Shown: positions 1 through 16,735, counted from the first letter of the stretch. The stretch is DNA of 64,000 nt from Zoogloea sp041914405 (GCF_041914405.1 NZ_JAYSDK010000029.1:1-64000); one strand, 5' to 3'. Translations and numbers: made by a program. Notes: generated from the sequence alone by a model not told the origin.

Positions 1-40
1 CTTCCACGACCCGGCGCATCTTGCTCCGGGTCGTTTTCAT
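1..40 (-). CDS. Start of a gene downstream of napA, truncated by the window edge
   Basis: Reading leftward from an ATG whose complement is at 38-40, the first residues are MKTTRSKMRRVVE before the window ends. An AAGGGA ribosome-binding motif lies about five bases upstream of the ATG. The position after napA suggests another nap gene (napG, napH, napB and napC are all absent here), but thirteen residues are too few to choose one. Confidence 0.4.
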   Translation of the reverse strand, partial: MKTTRSKMRRVVE

Positions 41-170
41 TTGTCCCTTGATTGTGAGGGGGTGGGCCGGTCCCCAACCCCCCCCACCCGGTAACACCAC
101 AATGGCCCGGGGCCGGCCCGGGGGCTAATCCCCCCCCCCCCACGGGTCGCGTCGCACCTCATCCTTTAGC

Positions 171-2735
171 TCAGGCGCGCACCACCTTGACCGCGCACTT
201 CTTGAAGTCGGTCTGCTTGGAGATCGGACAGGTCGCGTCGAGGGTCACCTTGTTCACCAGCTTGGACTCGTCAAAGAAGGGCACGAAGATCAATCCCACC
301 GGCGGCTTGTTGCGGCCCTTGGTTTCCAGGCGTGCGGTCATCTCGCCGCGCCGGGACTGGACCTTGACCACCATGCCACGCTGCAGGCCGCGCTTCTTGG
401 CGTCGTCCGGGTGCATGAAGACCTGGGCTTCCGGCACCGCCTTGTGCAGCTCGGGCACGCGCCGGGTCATCGTGCCGGTGTGCCAATGCTCCAGCACGCG
501 GCCGGTACACAGCCACATGTCGTAATCGGCATCGGGCTTCTCGGGGGGATCCTGGTAGGGCAGCGCGAAGATCACCGCCTTGCCGTCCTTCTGACCGTAG
601 AACTTGATGCCTTCGCCCGCCTTCACGTACGGATCGTAGCCCTCGCGGTAGCGCCACAGGGTTTCCTTGCCATCCACCACCGGCCAGCGCAGGCCACGGG
701 CCTTGTGATAGGTATCGAAGGGCGCCAGGTCGTGGCCATGACCACGGCCGAACAAGGCGTATTCCTCGAACAGGCCCTTCTGCACGTAGAAGCCGAAAAC
801 CTCGGCCTCGTCATTGGTGTAGTTCTTGATCGCGTGCTCGTTCACCTTGACGGTGTCGCTCTTCGGGAACTTGTTCACCACCTTGTTGGCATACAGCACG
901 TCGTACATGGTCTTGCCCTTGTACTCGGGCTTCTTGGCGAGCAGCTCGGCCGGCCACACCTCTTCCATCTTGAAGCGCTTGGAAAATTCGAGGAACTGCC
1001 ACAGGTCCGACTTGGCCTCGCCCGGCGCCTTGACCTGCTGGCGCCACACCTGGGTACGCCGCTCGGCGTTGCCGAAGGCGCCCTCCTTCTCGGTCCACAT
1101 CGCAGCCGGCAGGATCAGGTCGGCGGCCAGGGCCGAGACGGTCGGATAGACATCGGAGACCACCACGAAGGCCGCCGGATTACGCCAGCCCGGATAGATC
1201 TCCTGGTTCACGTTGGGACCGGCCTGCATGTTGTTGGTGGTGCTGGTCCAGTAGCACTTCAGCTTGCCGTCCTTCAGCGCGCGGCTCTGGGCCACGGCGT
1301 GATAGCCGATCTTGTCCGGGATGGTGCCTTCCGGCAGCTGCCAGATCTCCTCGGCGTGGTGACGGTGCTCAGGGTTGGTGACCAGCATGTCGGCCGGCAA
1401 GCGGTGGGCGAAGGTACCCACTTCCCGCGCGGTACCGCAGGCGGACGGCTGGCCGGTCAGGGAGAACGGGCCGGAGCCCGGCGTGGCGATCTTGCCCACC
1501 AGCAGGTGGACGTTGTAGATCATGTTGTTGGCCCAGGTACCGCGGGTGTGCTGGTTGAAACCCATGGTCCAGAAGCTGACGACCTTCTTCTTCGGGTCGG
1601 CATACAGCTCGGCCAGCTTCTGCAGGCGCTCCTTCGGCACACCGGACAGCTTGGAGGTGTACTCCAGCGTGTAGGTGGACACGAACTTCTTGAAGTCCTC
1701 GAAGGTGATCGGCTTGGCGTCGTTGGGGTTGTTCTTCGGCTTGCCGTCGGGGCCGGGATAGCCGTTGAACTTGGCGTCCTTCTCCAGCGGGTTGTTGGGA
1801 CGCAGGCCAAAGCCGATGTCGGTCTCACCCTGCTTGAAATTCACGTGGGCCTTCACGAACTCCTGGTTCACCTTGCCCGACTGGATGATGTAGTTGCAGA
1901 TGTAGTTGAGGATCGCCAGGTCGGTCTGCGGCACGAAGACCATGCCGTTGTCGGCCAGCTCGAAGCTGCGGTGCTCGAAGGTGGACAGCACGTGCACCTG
2001 CACGTCGGTCTTGGTCAGGCGACGGTCGGTGATGCGGGTCCACAGGATGGGGTGCATCTCGGCCATGTTGGAGCCCCACAGCACGAAGGCGTCGGCCTGC
2101 TCGATGTCGTCGTAGCAGCCCATCGGCTCGTCCATGCCGAAGGTGCGCATGAAACCGGTCACCGCCGAGGCCATGCAGTGGCGGGCATTGGGATCGAGGT
2201 TGTTGGAGCGGAAGCCGGCCTTCATCAGCTTGGAAGCGGCATAGCCTTCGAAGATCGTCCACTGGCCGGAGCCGAACATGCCGATGGAGCCCGGCCCTTC
2301 GGCCTTCAGCGCGGCCTTCCACTTCTCGGCCATGATGTCGAAGGCCTGGTTCCAGCTGATCGGCATGAACTCACCGTCCTTGCTGTACTTGCCGTCCTTC
2401 ATGCGCAGCAGAGGACGGGTCAGGCGGTCCTCGCCGTACATGATCTTGGACAGGAAGTAGCCCTTGATGCAGTTCAGGCCACGATTAACCGGCGCATCCG
2501 GATCACCCTGGGTGGCCACCACGCGGCCGTTCTGCACGCCAACCAGCACGGAACAGCCAGTGCCGCAGAAGCGGCACGGCGCCTTGTCCCAGCGCACCGC
2601 ATTGGCGTTGCCGGTGTCGGCCGGGGCCGGCGCGGCATCCTTCTTGGCAGCGAGGGCGGGCAGGGAAACGCCGGCCGTGGCAGCAGCCGCGGCAATCGCC
2701 TGGGTCTTGATGAAGTCGCGTCGGTTGATGGTCAT
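171..2735 (-). CDS. napA: Periplasmic nitrate reductase catalytic subunit NapA
   Basis: This is the molybdenum bis-MGD and [4Fe-4S] subunit that reduces nitrate to nitrite in the periplasm. The 854-residue protein starts with a Tat signal (RRDFIK at residues 5-10, followed by an Ala-rich stretch ending in PALA near residue 29). The Fe-S cysteines are C54, C57, C61 and C89, and the Mo-ligand cysteine sits in NARHCMAS (about C187). Length and domain order are normal for NapA. Its ATG overlaps the napD stop as ATGA, so translation is coupled to napD. The electron-donor genes (napB, napC and/or napG, napH) are not in the window and presumably lie to the left. Electrons from NapA support aerobic or microaerobic nitrate respiration or redox balancing. 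Confidence 0.98.
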   Translation of the reverse strand: MTINRRDFIKTQAIAAAAATAGVSLPALAAKKDAAPAPADTGNANAVRWDKAPCRFCGTGCSVLVGVQNGRVVATQGDPDAPVNRGLNCIKGYFLSKIMYGEDRLTRPLLRMKDGKYSKDGEFMPISWNQAFDIMAEKWKAALKAEGPGSIGMFGSGQWTIFEGYAASKLMKAGFRSNNLDPNARHCMASAVTGFMRTFGMDEPMGCYDDIEQADAFVLWGSNMAEMHPILWTRITDRRLTKTDVQVHVLSTFEHRSFELADNGMVFVPQTDLAILNYICNYIIQSGKVNQEFVKAHVNFKQGETDIGFGLRPNNPLEKDAKFNGYPGPDGKPKNNPNDAKPITFEDFKKFVSTYTLEYTSKLSGVPKERLQKLAELYADPKKKVVSFWTMGFNQHTRGTWANNMIYNVHLLVGKIATPGSGPFSLTGQPSACGTAREVGTFAHRLPADMLVTNPEHRHHAEEIWQLPEGTIPDKIGYHAVAQSRALKDGKLKCYWTSTTNNMQAGPNVNQEIYPGWRNPAAFVVVSDVYPTVSALAADLILPAAMWTEKEGAFGNAERRTQVWRQQVKAPGEAKSDLWQFLEFSKRFKMEEVWPAELLAKKPEYKGKTMYDVLYANKVVNKFPKSDTVKVNEHAIKNYTNDEAEVFGFYVQKGLFEEYALFGRGHGHDLAPFDTYHKARGLRWPVVDGKETLWRYREGYDPYVKAGEGIKFYGQKDGKAVIFALPYQDPPEKPDADYDMWLCTGRVLEHWHTGTMTRRVPELHKAVPEAQVFMHPDDAKKRGLQRGMVVKVQSRRGEMTARLETKGRNKPPVGLIFVPFFDESKLVNKVTLDATCPISKQTDFKKCAVKVVRA

Positions 2736-3019
2736 GATTGAGCCTCCTCGCAGGGGGAATCCGTTTCGGACTGTTGATTCGAAAGCTGGGGATCGTCGCG
2801 GTGCTCGTACGCCAGGGTGGCGGCCAGCACCTGCGGAATCCGGTGAATGGCGATCAGGGTGTCGGTCATCGCGGCGCCTTCCGCGTCCTCGACGGTGACG
2901 ATCAGCTTTCCGTCATCGGACATGCCGTGGCACTCGACGCCCGGAAAGGCAAGCAGCGCCGCTTCGGCGGCGGCGCGGGCATGGGGATGGATGCGCAGGA
3001 CGAGACTGGCGATGTTCAT
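2732..3019 (-). CDS. napD: NapD, NapA-specific Tat chaperone
   Basis: This is a 95-aa cytoplasmic chaperone that binds the NapA twin-arginine signal until the cofactor is inserted. The start is MNIASLVLRIHP (ATG complement at 3017-3019), which gives the usual NapD length. The open frame continues further upstream, but only into sequence antisense to napF codons. The protein has the ferredoxin-like alternation typical of NapD and a Glu/Ser-rich C-terminal tail. It overlaps napF by four bases upstream and napA by four bases downstream, so the three genes form one translationally coupled unit. Confidence 0.93.
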   Translation of the reverse strand: MNIASLVLRIHPHARAAAEAALLAFPGVECHGMSDDGKLIVTVEDAEGAAMTDTLIAIHRIPQVLAATLAYEHRDDPQLSNQQSETDSPCEEAQS

Positions 3020-3516
3020 GGCAACTCCGGAACGGGATCGAGGGCGACGCGCACGATGGCCGTCGTGGGGCAAGGTGCCAGGCAGGCACCACAGCCGGTG
3101 CATACGGTGTTGTCCACCTCGGGCAGCGGCACGCCACCGATGCGTGGCCGGAAACGGATCGCCGCCGCATCGCAGATCTCGCCGCACACCCGGCACTCCA
3201 CGTTGCAGGCCGCCAGGCAGCTCTCGTCGATGCGGATGCCGAAGTCCCATGGGCGCTGCGTGGTGTCGCGGCCGATGGCGCCGGTAGGGCAGGCCTGGGC
3301 GCAGTCACCGCAGAACGTACATGCCGCCGCCTTGAAATCCGCTTCCGGGTAGCCGCCGGTACCGCGCTTCAGCAGGCCGGTCGGACACACCGGCAGGCAG
3401 GCATCACAGCGGGTGCACAGTGCGGCAAAGCGGTCTTCAGCGGCGCTCCAGGGGGGGCGAAATGGAAGCCCACCGGGCGCCCTGACACCCAGAAAACGAC
3501 GGCGGGAAACATCCAT
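3016..3516 (-). CDS. napF: Ferredoxin-type protein NapF
   Basis: This is a 166-aa iron-sulfur protein that interacts with NapA in the cytoplasm and is thought to assist its Fe-S assembly or electron supply. Four cysteine clusters are visible in order: CTRCDACLPVC, CTFCGDCAQAC, a looser CNVECRVCGEIC and CTGCGACLAPC. The N-terminus MDVSRRRFLG resembles a twin-arginine motif, which is common in NapF, although the family is generally regarded as cytoplasmic. It is the first gene of the napFDA operon. The ribosome-binding site is weak, and a degenerate FNR-like dyad lies about 67 bases upstream. Confidence 0.93.
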   Translation of the reverse strand: MDVSRRRFLGVRAPGGLPFRPPWSAAEDRFAALCTRCDACLPVCPTGLLKRGTGGYPEADFKAAACTFCGDCAQACPTGAIGRDTTQRPWDFGIRIDESCLAACNVECRVCGEICDAAAIRFRPRIGGVPLPEVDNTVCTGCGACLAPCPTTAIVRVALDPVPELP

Positions 3517-3576
3517 GGTGGACTCGTGGTTTTTGTCGGACGGGGGCGATCCTATTCCCCACCATAGAAAGAAACC

Positions 3577-3590
3577 TTGATCTGTGCGAA
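3577..3590 (-). promoter_or_regulatory. Possible degenerate FNR/ANR box upstream of napF
   Basis: The plus strand reads TTGAT-CTGT-GCGAA. One half-site is perfect and the other keeps three of five bases of the FNR consensus TTGAT-N4-ATCAA. The centre is about 67 bases before the napF ATG, compatible with an activator site if transcription begins about 25 bases before the gene. Oxygen control of nap by FNR is known in other bacteria; here it is an inference from one imperfect site. Confidence 0.35.
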
Positions 3591-3595
3591 GGAAT

Positions 3596-4729
3596 TCAAC
3601 GCCCAGCTGCGCCAGGCTTGAGCGGCGTCAACGGAATGCGCGCGAAGCGCCCGTCGCGGACCTCGGCGAAGAACACCTGGCGCGGGGTATCCCCGTTGGC
3701 GTCGAAGCGGATCTGCTGCTGCAAGCCCTGGTAGGGGCCGTGCCTGAGCACCGCGGCCTTCACGCTCTCCCCGTCCTGGCGGCGCGCCAACGCCTGCAAC
3801 AGCACGCTGGCGGCGTCGTAGGCAGAGACAGCGCTGTAGCCCGGATTCATCTGAAAGCGCTTGAAATAGGCCTCGCGGAACTGCCGGAAACGCACGGATT
3901 CGTCATAGCGATCATAGTTCTGCACGATCACCAGACCCTCGACCATCTGCCCTCCCAGCTCGATCAGCTGCTCGGTGGCCGCCCACTCGGACGCGCCCAG
4001 CGGCAGCGCCGGCGCCAGGCGCCTGGCCTGCTGGGCCAAGCGGGCCACGTCGAGGGCGCCGCTGATGAAGAACAGGCCATCCGGGCCGCCGACCAGCATG
4101 CTCGTGACCACCCCTGCGAAATCCGCGTTGGCCGCCGACTCATAGGCCACTTCGGCCACCAGGCGCCCCCCCAGCGCGACGAAGGCATGGCGGAACTCCG
4201 CCAGCCAGGATTCGGTGAACGAGCGGTTGCGCACGTCGAAAGCGATTGCGATGCGGCGCTGCCCGCGCCCGTACAGGACTTTCGCGTAATCGCCGGCGTT
4301 ATCGCGGGTCGAGCGGTTGATGCGGACGAGGTTGTCGTCCTTGCCGTAGAAATCCATCGAGGTCAGCGTCGGGCTGACCGCCAGGATGCCGTGATAGGCC
4401 AGGGTTGGCACCACGGCTGCGGCCACCCCGCTGGTGAACGGACCAATCACCGCCGTCACCTTGGCCTCGGCCAGTTCGCGGGCCGAGCGGACCGAGGTTT
4501 CCCGGTCCTGCGCGTCATCTCGGGAGACCAGCTCGATCCGGCGACCGTGGATTCCCCCCGTCCGGTTGGCCTGCTCGATGGCCAGGATGACGCCCTTCTG
4601 GCCGGACTGGCCGACATCCGAATTGCGGTCGGAAAGACCGCCGATGAAGCCGATGCGGATCGGCTCCTCGCGCCCGCAGCCTGACAGCAGCAGCCCCAGC
4701 ACAATCACCAGCAGACATCGCACGAACAT
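3596..4729 (-). CDS. ABC-type branched-chain amino-acid-like binding lipoprotein
   Basis: This is a 377-aa periplasmic binding protein of the LivK/Leu-Ile-Val fold (peripla_BP_6 type). The lipobox LLLSGC places it as a lipoprotein. The chosen ATG (complement 4727-4729) has GGAGG nine bases upstream and starts directly at the hydrophobic signal; an upstream in-frame ATG would add 15 residues without a better ribosome site. Family features are the IRIGFIGGLSD start, the AVIGPFTSG segment and the YDAAS segment near the C-terminus. No permease or ATPase gene is nearby. It is instead divergent from a hybrid histidine kinase with a periplasmic domain, so a sensory role (delivering a ligand to the kinase) is at least as likely as transport. 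The ligand cannot be told from sequence. Confidence 0.85.
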   Translation of the reverse strand: MFVRCLLVIVLGLLLSGCGREEPIRIGFIGGLSDRNSDVGQSGQKGVILAIEQANRTGGIHGRRIELVSRDDAQDRETSVRSARELAEAKVTAVIGPFTSGVAAAVVPTLAYHGILAVSPTLTSMDFYGKDDNLVRINRSTRDNAGDYAKVLYGRGQRRIAIAFDVRNRSFTESWLAEFRHAFVALGGRLVAEVAYESAANADFAGVVTSMLVGGPDGLFFISGALDVARLAQQARRLAPALPLGASEWAATEQLIELGGQMVEGLVIVQNYDRYDESVRFRQFREAYFKRFQMNPGYSAVSAYDAASVLLQALARRQDGESVKAAVLRHGPYQGLQQQIRFDANGDTPRQVFFAEVRDGRFARIPLTPLKPGAAGR

Positions 4730-4868
4730 GCTCTCGCCTCCGACTGACTCTGTTGAGGCAGATTTAACTTCCATTTTTTGTTAATTTTACCAATAATGTT
4801 AATTATACAGATTTTGTTGAATATAGTCAGACTTGCCACCACGCGGCCGCTTTCGATGGAAGCCCCCC
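4730..4868. promoter_or_regulatory. AT-rich divergent promoter region between the binding protein and a hybrid kinase
   Basis: These 139 bases are the most AT-rich stretch in the left part of the window (4762-4830) and contain repeated GTTAAT motifs and TATACA/AATATA stretches. It must hold the promoters for the leftward lipoprotein and the rightward kinase. I cannot assign individual -35 and -10 boxes with confidence. Confidence 0.5.
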
Positions 4869-8213
<3,345 letters not shown>

Positions 8214-8220
8214 TGACCCC

Positions 8221-12168
<3,948 letters not shown>

Positions 12169-12172
12169 GCGT

Positions 12173-15100
12173 TCAGTCCATGACCGACACTTCATCCAGG
12201 GCCGTGCGCAGGGTCGTCAGCGCATGGTCGAAATCAAAATTGGCGATCTGCCGTTCCAGCGCCTCCGCATGGGGGCCGAATGCCGCCCGGAGCAGGGCCT
12301 GATGCTCGCCGAACAGGGTCGTGCAGCCGAGGTCGTACTCGGCCAGCAGCTGCTGCAGGCGCGCCGACACCTCACGGACCCGCAGCCAATCGACCTGCGC
12401 CGGCGGCGGAGCCAGTGCAGCGGGCAGCGCATCCTTCAGGGCCTGGCAGAGGGCCACGAAATCAGCTTCGAGGGCCGCCGCCTGGACCACCAGTTCGCCG
12501 CTGGGCACGCCACCGCTGCCGTCACGCAGGGCTCTCTCCAGGGCCAGCGCCGCAGTCTGCAGGCGGGCGATGCCGAGGGTCGCCGCCAGGCCCTTGAGGG
12601 TGTGGGCATGGCGGTGGGCGGTCTTCACATCGCCAGCCACCAACGCCCGCTTCAGCTCGGCCGGCACCTCACTGGCCGTGAAGCTGGCCAGCAAGCGCGC
12701 ATAGGTATCGACACGCCCCCGCGTGGAACGCAGGCCTGCCGTCAGGTCGAGGCTTTCGATCGCCGCCAGGCGGGCCCGCAAAGGATCATCTCCGGACGGT
12801 GCCGGCGCCAGGCTGGCAGCCGGCACGCCGACGCCCTGAGGCAACCACTGCAGCAGGGTCCGGTACAGGAGGTCCGGCACCACCGGCTTAGCGAGGTGAT
12901 CGCTCATGCCGGCGGCCAGGCAGCGCTCGCGGTCCTCGTCGAAGGCATTGGCAGTCATCGCCACGATAGGGGTGGAGCCATGCCCCGGCAGGGCCCGGAT
13001 CAGCCGCGTGGCGGCCAGCCCGTCCATCACCGGCATGTGGATGTCCATCAGGATCACGTCGTAGGGTGCGGTGCGCGCACACGCCACCGCCGACTGGCCG
13101 TCGGCCGCAACCTCCACCTGCAGGCCGACGCCTTCCAGCAGTGCCAGCGCCACCTCCCGGTTGATCGGGTTGTCTTCCACCAGCAGGATGCGCCCGCCGT
13201 GCCGCGCGATCAGGCGGGCCTCGGCCTCACCGGCGGGGGGGGCATCGGCCAGCTCCGGCGGACGGACCGACGGTGCTGCCAGCGCGTGCCCCTGCCCGAC
13301 GTGCAGCGGCAGCTCGACCCAGAAGGTGCTGCCACGCCCGAGTTCGCTGCTCACGCCAATGCGGCCACCGAGGAGCTGGGTCAGGCGCCGGGAAATCGCC
13401 AGCCCCAGGCCGGTACCGCCGTACTTGCGGGTCGTCGAGGCGTCGGCCTGCAGGAAGGGCTGGAACAGCTCGACCTGCTGCTCCGGCGACAGGCCGATAC
13501 CGGTATCGCACACCTCGAAGCGCACCCACAGGCGCCCATCACTGGCCGGCAGCGCACGGGCGCGCAGGATGACCTCGCCACGCTCGGTAAACTTGACCGC
13601 GTTACCGGTGAAATTGAGCAGGATCTGCTGCAGGCGCAGACCATCGCCGCGCAGCAGCGCCGGCACTTCGCGCAGGTCGGCGCGCACGCTGAGGTGCTTG
13701 GCCTCGGCCTTGTCGCGAACCAGGCTGATGACGTTATCAACGACCCGCCCGACCTCGAAATCGACGGACTCCAGCTCCAGCCGGCCGGCCTCGATCTTGG
13801 AGAGGTCGAGGATGTCGTTGATGATCCCCAGCAGGTGGTGCGCCGCACCGGAAATCTTGGACAGACGGTCGATGTGGCGCGGCTCGGCGAGATCACGCCG
13901 CAACAGGTGGGTCAGGCCGATGATGGCGTTCATCGGGGTGCGAATCTCGTGGCTCATGTTGGCCAGGAACTCGCTCTTGCTGCGGCTGGCCGCCTCGGCG
14001 GCATCCTTGGCGATCATCACTTCGGCGCTGCGTTCGGCCACCAGTTGTTCCAGGTGGTCGCGGTAGCGCTCCAGCTCTTCGGCGTTGCGCTTCTTTTCGG
14101 TGATGTCTTCCTTGATGGCCACATAGTGGGTGATGCGGCCATCCATTTGGCGCACCGGCGCGATGTTGGCGAGCTCCACGTACTCGCTGCCGTCCTTGCG
14201 CCGGTTGATGAGTTCCCCGCGCCAGGATTCCCCGCGCCCCAGACTTTCCCACATCCCGTCGTAGGTTTCCTTCGGTGTGCGTCCCGACTGCAGGATGTTC
14301 GGGTTCTTGCCGATCGCCTCCTGGCGGCTGAAGCCGGTATTGCGCGCGAAAGCCTCGTTCACATATTCGATGCGCGCGTCGAGGTCGGTGATGACGATGC
14401 TCTCCGGGCTTTGCTCGACGGCCATCACCAGCTTGTGCAGCTCGGCCTGAGCCTCCGCCTGGGCGATCAACGCCCGCCGGAAGGCCAGCACGGCGGTGGC
14501 CAGCCGACGCAGTACGCTGCGCGGATCGGCGCCGAGACGCTCCACCTCGGCCAGTTCAGGCGGATCAACCTGGCCGGCGGCGAGTCCCTGCAAAACGGCA
14601 CTGAGGCCATGCAGGCGATGGGTCACCCAGCGGATGATAAAGGCCCAGAACACCATAAGGGCAAGCATCAGCGCGCCGCCAAACAGAGCAATTTGCCACG
14701 CGTGGCGCGTGATTCCGCGGGTCTGCCCCTCACTGCGCCCAGCCGCCTCTGCAGACAGGGTCGCGGCGATCGCATGGGTGTGCTCGGACAGGGCGACGTA
14801 ACTGTCGGCCGCCCGGTAGGCCAGGCGCATGGCCTGTGGCACGTCATCGGCAGCCAGTTCACTGGCCGCCACGATGCGGTTGAAGAAGGCGTCGAAATCG
14901 GTCTGCGCCTCACCCACCTGCATGCTGTCCCCCCCGGCACGCTTGAGTTCGGTCCAGCGCGTGCGAAGGGCATCCAGACGCTGTCTGACGTCGCCGCGCA
15001 GGCGCCCGAGCTCGTCCGCCGACAAGGCTCCGGCAGCGGCCCGGTCCAGGCCACCCCCGATCAGCCGCTGGACGGCGGCGGCTTCCTGGTTGAAGCGGGT

Positions 15101-15262
15101 GGCGCTGGCCAGGGTGGCGATGTCCTTCGCCTGCAGCGAATCGATGATCCGCTGGTCGGCCTGCAGGCTGTATAAGGAGAAGAGGTTGAAGCACGCCGCC
15201 AGTACCGTGACCACCGCCACCGGCAGGAAGAACAGCAACTGGTAAGGCAGGCGGGGCTTCAT
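12173..15262 (-). CDS. Hybrid histidine kinase (four-helix-type sensor, HAMP-like, PAS, HisKA, HATPase, REC, HPt)
   Basis: This is a 1029-aa kinase. Two membrane helices (about 8-30 and about 190-212) bracket a helical periplasmic region rich in Ala, Leu and charged residues. Next come a juxtamembrane HAMP-like stretch, a PAS domain with a PAC tail (IEYVNEAFARNTGFSRQEAI), HisKA with H438, HATPase_c (GGTGLGLAISRRL), a receiver with D740 in LMDIHMPVMDG, and an HPt with H887 in AHTLKGLA. Its ATG overlaps the stop of the HD-GYP gene by four bases (ATGA), and its own stop is four bases before the next kinase. The coupling suggests the two kinases and the HD-GYP protein are made in fixed proportion and may share a phosphorelay. 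Confidence 0.93.
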   Translation of the reverse strand: MKPRLPYQLLFFLPVAVVTVLAACFNLFSLYSLQADQRIIDSLQAKDIATLASATRFNQEAAAVQRLIGGGLDRAAAGALSADELGRLRGDVRQRLDALRTRWTELKRAGGDSMQVGEAQTDFDAFFNRIVAASELAADDVPQAMRLAYRAADSYVALSEHTHAIAATLSAEAAGRSEGQTRGITRHAWQIALFGGALMLALMVFWAFIIRWVTHRLHGLSAVLQGLAAGQVDPPELAEVERLGADPRSVLRRLATAVLAFRRALIAQAEAQAELHKLVMAVEQSPESIVITDLDARIEYVNEAFARNTGFSRQEAIGKNPNILQSGRTPKETYDGMWESLGRGESWRGELINRRKDGSEYVELANIAPVRQMDGRITHYVAIKEDITEKKRNAEELERYRDHLEQLVAERSAEVMIAKDAAEAASRSKSEFLANMSHEIRTPMNAIIGLTHLLRRDLAEPRHIDRLSKISGAAHHLLGIINDILDLSKIEAGRLELESVDFEVGRVVDNVISLVRDKAEAKHLSVRADLREVPALLRGDGLRLQQILLNFTGNAVKFTERGEVILRARALPASDGRLWVRFEVCDTGIGLSPEQQVELFQPFLQADASTTRKYGGTGLGLAISRRLTQLLGGRIGVSSELGRGSTFWVELPLHVGQGHALAAPSVRPPELADAPPAGEAEARLIARHGGRILLVEDNPINREVALALLEGVGLQVEVAADGQSAVACARTAPYDVILMDIHMPVMDGLAATRLIRALPGHGSTPIVAMTANAFDEDRERCLAAGMSDHLAKPVVPDLLYRTLLQWLPQGVGVPAASLAPAPSGDDPLRARLAAIESLDLTAGLRSTRGRVDTYARLLASFTASEVPAELKRALVAGDVKTAHRHAHTLKGLAATLGIARLQTAALALERALRDGSGGVPSGELVVQAAALEADFVALCQALKDALPAALAPPPAQVDWLRVREVSARLQQLLAEYDLGCTTLFGEHQALLRAAFGPHAEALERQIANFDFDHALTTLRTALDEVSVMD

Positions 15263-16449
15263 GGCCGGTGGGCTCCGTCGGCCTCCGGCTCATCGGGATC
15301 GGCAAAACGCGTGGCGATGTCGGCAAAGCGCTCGCGGCAGGTGAGGAAGGCATCCACCACGTCCGGATCGAAATGGCTGCCGCGCCCACCGACGATGATC
15401 TGCGTAGTCTCGTCCAGCGTCAGCGGCGGTTTGTAGACACGCCGGCTCATCAGCGCATCGAAGACGTCGGCCAGCGCCATCAGGCGCGCCGAGACCGGGA
15501 TCGCGTCGCCGGCATGGCCGCCGGGATAGCCGCTGCCATCCCACTTCTCGTGGTGTCCGAGGGCGATCTCGCGGGCGATGCACAGGAAAGCGAAGGCCTC
15601 ACCGGCCTGGGCGGCGGAGGCCTCGTCGGCGCTCTCCAGGGCCTGGGCCATGGCCTTGTCGATGGCGTCTGCGCCGATCGCCGGGTGTGCCTTCATGATC
15701 TCAAACTCGTCGCCCGTCAGCCGGCCGCGCTTGAGCAGGATGCTGTCGGGAATACCGACCTTGCCAATATCATGCAGCGGCGCAGCCTTCACCACCATGC
15801 CCAGGCGAGCACCACCGAGCGCCGAGCTGAAGCGGGGATGGGGCGCCAATTGGCGGGCCAACAGATCCACATAGGTCTGGGTCCGCACGATGTGGCGCCC
15901 GGTCTCATTGTCGCGGGCCTCGCTGAGGCAGGCCAGCGCGCGCACGCTGAGTTCCTGCACCAGCAGGTTCTCACTCATCCGCCGGCTGACTTCCCGCTCC
16001 AACCATTCGTTCTCGTTGGCCAAGCGGTCGCGGGCCTGCTTGAGTTCAAGGTGGGTGCGCACACGCGCCAGCACGATAGCCGGGTTGATCGGCTTGGTGA
16101 TGTAGTCCACCGCCCCGAGGGCCAACCCGTGCTCCTCGTTCTCGGCAGCATTCATGGCTGTCACGAAGATCACCGGGATGTTGCGGGTGGCCGGATCTGC
16201 ATGCAGTTGCTGCAGCACCTCGTAGCCGTCCATGCCCGGCATCATCACGTCGAGCAGGATCAGGTCCGGGCGCGGCGCCAGCCCCGCCGCCCGCAGCGCC
16301 CGCTCGCCGGAGTTGGCGGCGCGCACCCGGTAATGGGGCTGCAGCAGCTCCCCTAGCACGGCCAGATTCTGCGGCGTGTCGTCGACGATCAGGATCGTGT
16401 GCTTCGCCGCAAGGGCCTCAGGCTTGTCGCTACTCGCGTAAATACTCAT
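15259..16449 (-). CDS. Response regulator with HD-GYP domain, predicted cyclic-di-GMP phosphodiesterase
   Basis: This is a 396-aa two-domain regulator. An N-terminal receiver (about 17-132, acceptor D67 in LILLDVMMPGMDG, conserved Lys in DYITKP) is joined by a helical linker to an HD-GYP domain with HDIGKVGIP (H226, D227) and HHEKWDGSGYPGG (GYP at 307-309). With all metal-binding and GYP residues visible, cyclic-di-GMP hydrolysis is expected. The ATG chosen (complement 16447-16449) has GGAG about nine bases upstream; the longer open frame begins in promoter sequence. It is the first gene of the operon with two hybrid kinases and is the most likely output of that phosphorelay, for example lowering c-di-GMP to change motility or surface attachment. 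Confidence 0.94.
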   Translation of the reverse strand: MSIYASSDKPEALAAKHTILIVDDTPQNLAVLGELLQPHYRVRAANSGERALRAAGLAPRPDLILLDVMMPGMDGYEVLQQLHADPATRNIPVIFVTAMNAAENEEHGLALGAVDYITKPINPAIVLARVRTHLELKQARDRLANENEWLEREVSRRMSENLLVQELSVRALACLSEARDNETGRHIVRTQTYVDLLARQLAPHPRFSSALGGARLGMVVKAAPLHDIGKVGIPDSILLKRGRLTGDEFEIMKAHPAIGADAIDKAMAQALESADEASAAQAGEAFAFLCIAREIALGHHEKWDGSGYPGGHAGDAIPVSARLMALADVFDALMSRRVYKPPLTLDETTQIIVGGRGSHFDPDVVDAFLTCRERFADIATRFADPDEPEADGAHRP

Positions 16450-16579
16450 CGGAAGGTCTCCACCCCGGCTCAGGGATGTCGGCAAGGTGCAAGCCCGGCG
16501 GCACGGCAGGGCGACAGGACGCACGGCAGGCGGCACGTCCTTCATAAACTGAAGTTTATCCGCCCACGTCCGAATTACC

Positions 16580-16595
16580 GGCACATTAATGTGCC
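16580..16595. promoter_or_regulatory. Perfect 16-bp palindrome, candidate operator of the HD-GYP/kinase operon
   Basis: GGCACATTAATGTGCC is a perfect dyad, 131 bases upstream of the HD-GYP start in otherwise non-coding DNA between two divergent units. It looks like a binding site for a dimeric regulator. I do not recognise the family that would bind it. Confidence 0.45.
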
Positions 16596-16735
16596 TCAGG
16601 CTTAACGGCGCCGGCCCGGACGGCTTTAGCCGCGCTGTACGCAGGCGCCCACGGCTGGCGCCGGCCGCCTCCCGGGAGCTTTCGGGAAGTTGATAAGCTC
16701 AGCAGAAATAATGAGCTACGGAACCATTCGCCCCC

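Noticed and set aside
411..2741. Very long plus-strand open frame antisense to napA
   Set aside because: It is a shadow frame caused by high-GC codon use in napA; the product is a His/Gly/Val-rich sequence with no domain, and napA has every expected motif.
3596..4729. Binding lipoprotein as part of a complete amino acid ABC transporter
   Set aside because: No permease or ATPase gene is adjacent on either side; only regulators and nap genes are.
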